DNA of 64,000 nt, taken from contig NZ_JASZYE010000001.1 in assembly GCF_030317145.1 (NCBI RefSeq), positions 1,612,001 to 1,676,000 of the forward strand. The letters run 5' to 3'. The translations under genes were made by a program, and so were the position numbers. Every line of letters begins with the position of its first letter. Positions within the stretch are counted from its first letter, which is position 1. The DNA is from Variovorax flavidus (GTDB taxonomy: Bacteria > Pseudomonadota > Gammaproteobacteria > Burkholderiales > Burkholderiaceae_C). Shown here piece after piece: positions 62,828 to 64,000 of this stretch. The notes beneath the pieces are model-generated. The model saw nothing but the letters and a program-made list of their open reading frames with translations. It ran no database searches and was not told where the DNA came from.

Positions 62828-63256
62828 TCAGAGCCGCGCCGCCAACTCGCGGCACTGCTGGAGGTTCGTGTTGAAGCGCGTCGCCATACCCGGCTCGCAG
62901 GCCGAGCTCGTGGTCATGATGCGGCACATGCCGACCACCAGGAAGTCCGACACCGCCTCGGTGCACATCGGGAAGCGTGCCAGCGCAGGGTTGGCGCCCG
63001 ACTTGAAGCCCCAACTGTCGGAAAAGTCGAGCATGCGGCCCATGGCGTCCTCGAAGTAGTCGCGGTCGCGCGCCGTGATCGCGGCCTCCATTGCCGGAAG
63101 CTCGCCACCCAGGAAGCCCATCGCCGCGGCAGGAAAGCGGTTCGCGTCCTGCGGGGTGGCCTTCTGGGCCGTCGCACCCGAGACGGCGACCGCGAGCAGC
63201 AGCGGCACGACGATGCGCGCGGAAATGGCGAGGATTCGAGGGCGAGAAAATTCCAT
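62828..63256 (-). CDS. Secreted four-cysteine protein of unknown function
   Basis: A 142-aa protein with a signal peptide (RIVVPLLLAVAVSGATAQ). The mature part is helical (MGFLGGELPAMEAAITARDRD), with four cysteines at about residues 98, 111, 119 and 135, likely forming two disulfides. No family recognised. Convergent with the DUF2817 gene; upstream lies the autotransporter end on the same strand. Confidence 0.75.
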   Translation of the reverse strand: MEFSRPRILAISARIVVPLLLAVAVSGATAQKATPQDANRFPAAAMGFLGGELPAMEAAITARDRDYFEDAMGRMLDFSDSWGFKSGANPALARFPMCTEAVSDFLVVGMCRIMTTSSACEPGMATRFNTNLQQCRELAARL

Positions 63257-63351
63257 GGTGTTCGGTCAGGCGATGGCTTCGAAGGCCGCCCGGATTCGGG
63301 GCGGCCGCTGAAACCCGTATTTGAACCGAAAGCCGCGTGCCTCCCGGGCGC

Positions 63352-64000
63352 CTACCAGCTCACGCGCATGCCGAGCGACCCCTGCACCGAGGATTTCACC
63401 TTCACCTCACCGCCCGCGTTGAAGAGCCGCCCCAATTCGCCGTACAGCGTGACGACGCGCGTCAGCGCCAGCGTCATGCCGGCCGCGACTTCGGTCGAGG
63501 TGTGGCCGGTCGCGCTGGCGATCCGGGTGCTGGCCGCCGGGCCGACGAAGGTGGCGACATCGGTGCCCGAGCCCGCGTAGTACACGTTGAAGCGGCCATA
63601 GGGCTCGAGGCGCCCCGCACGGGTGGCGATGTCGCCCTTGATGCGCACGCCAAGGCGGCCGATCCAGCCGCCGTCGGCGTCCTGCTGCACGCGGGCGCCG
63701 CCGATCAACACGTCGTCGAAGCTGCTGCGCTGGTAGGCGAGTTGCGCCTGCGGCTCGATGCTCCAGCCCTCCGCCAACGCGAAGGCCTTGCCGGTTTCGA
63801 TCGAAGCCGTCGTGCTATTCGACTTGCCCGACGCGCTCGGGTTGCCGTCGGGGCGCACGGTGTAGCGGTGGCTGCCGCCCTGGAGAACGGCATCGGCGTA
63901 CAGGCCGCTGGCATCCATCCAGGTCGCGTAGCCGGCAAGGTAGCGCGATTGCAGGTCGTTGTAGCCGACCCGTCCGACCGCGCCGCGCGCGTTGCCGCTG
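63352..64000 (-). CDS. Autotransporter beta-barrel domain protein, N-terminus beyond the window
   Basis: The last 216 or so residues of a larger protein; the frame stays open through base 64000, so the internal ATG at 63918 is not the start. The sequence shows alternating amphipathic strands ending in a barrel motif (YNDLQSRYLAGYATWMDASG, GRLEPYGRFNVYYAGSG, VTLYGELGRLFNAGG, QGSLGMRVSW), typical of a classical type Va autotransporter translocator with a terminal aromatic. The passenger domain lies off the right edge and cannot be described. Confidence 0.85.
   Translation of the reverse strand, partial: SGNARGAVGRVGYNDLQSRYLAGYATWMDASGLYADAVLQGGSHRYTVRPDGNPSASGKSNSTTASIETGKAFALAEGWSIEPQAQLAYQRSSFDDVLIGGARVQQDADGGWIGRLGVRIKGDIATRAGRLEPYGRFNVYYAGSGTDVATFVGPAASTRIASATGHTSTEVAAGMTLALTRVVTLYGELGRLFNAGGEVKVKSSVQGSLGMRVSW

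Overview
The window looks like chromosomal DNA of a high-GC betaproteobacterium of the order Burkholderiales, most likely the family Comamonadaceae (Variovorax-like). The evidence is paired Bug/TctC periplasmic binding proteins, strong GC bias at third codon positions, an MdtABC plus OprM-type RND operon, and a roughly 85-bp dispersed intergenic repeat present in two diverged copies (about 10503-10584 and 55949-56033). The genus is inferred. I recognised no tRNA, rRNA, CRISPR array, prophage or transposase. Coding density is very high, and the only gap above 300 bases is 42000-42311.

Layout. 1-3401: two Bug binding proteins and a formylglycine-type sulfatase in one operon behind a TTGAT-N3-ATCAA palindrome. 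3457-6891: a small protein with a probable leaderless promoter, an AraC/GyrI regulator, a PadR regulator with a His/Gly-rich N-terminus beside a siderophore-interacting ferric reductase (a YqjI/YqjH-like pair), and a membrane-anchored protein with a WYL-like C-terminus. 7004-15798: mutS, an Anbu-type proteasome-like peptidase, an alpha/beta hydrolase, an orphan histidine kinase, uppP, a GNAT acetyltransferase and a hemolysin III protein. 15803-19756: a divergent locus in which an RpiR regulator faces an aminotransferase, amino-acid-binding protein and racemase operon across an array of GGAACA-type operators.

19758-28911 is an mdtABC-oprM tripartite efflux operon preceded by a GTAAA-N6-GTAAA box. 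29140-33404 is a run of small membrane proteins, a secreted esterase and a LytS/LytTR two-component pair. 33486-36729 holds a PXPV-repeat secreted protein, glnS and an AstE-like zinc hydrolase. 36865-39710 is an hsdM-hsdS pair with no hsdR. 39757-41999 carries a SnoaL-TetR operon and an aldo/keto reductase. 42312-44650 is a PQQ-dependent dehydrogenase with the Asp-x-Asp signature linked to lanthanide use, translationally coupled to a diheme cytochrome c.

44877-48862 carries a secreted ankyrin protein, a YlqF GTPase, and a membrane-bound LytTR regulator divergent from an acyltransferase across three phased TCGTC repeats, one an exact match to the AlgR core. 48876-56415 is rich in redox and signalling genes: an HPF/RaiA-like protein, a secreted cupredoxin, a secreted superoxide-reductase-like protein lacking the axial Cys, a kinase/receiver pair, a receiver-cyclase fusion, an epoxide-hydrolase-like protein, an SDR and a lone receiver. 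56546-64000 holds gshA, an esterase, a [2Fe-2S] protein, a LysR-MHS transporter-DUF2817 peptidase locus, a secreted four-Cys protein and the C-terminus of an autotransporter.

No single block is an obviously new defence or biosynthetic system. The most unusual items are the Cys-less superoxide-reductase-like protein, the membrane-tethered LytTR module with its phased operator, the candidate lanthanide dehydrogenase, the solitary Anbu peptidase, the HsdMS pair without HsdR, and the WYL-like membrane protein.
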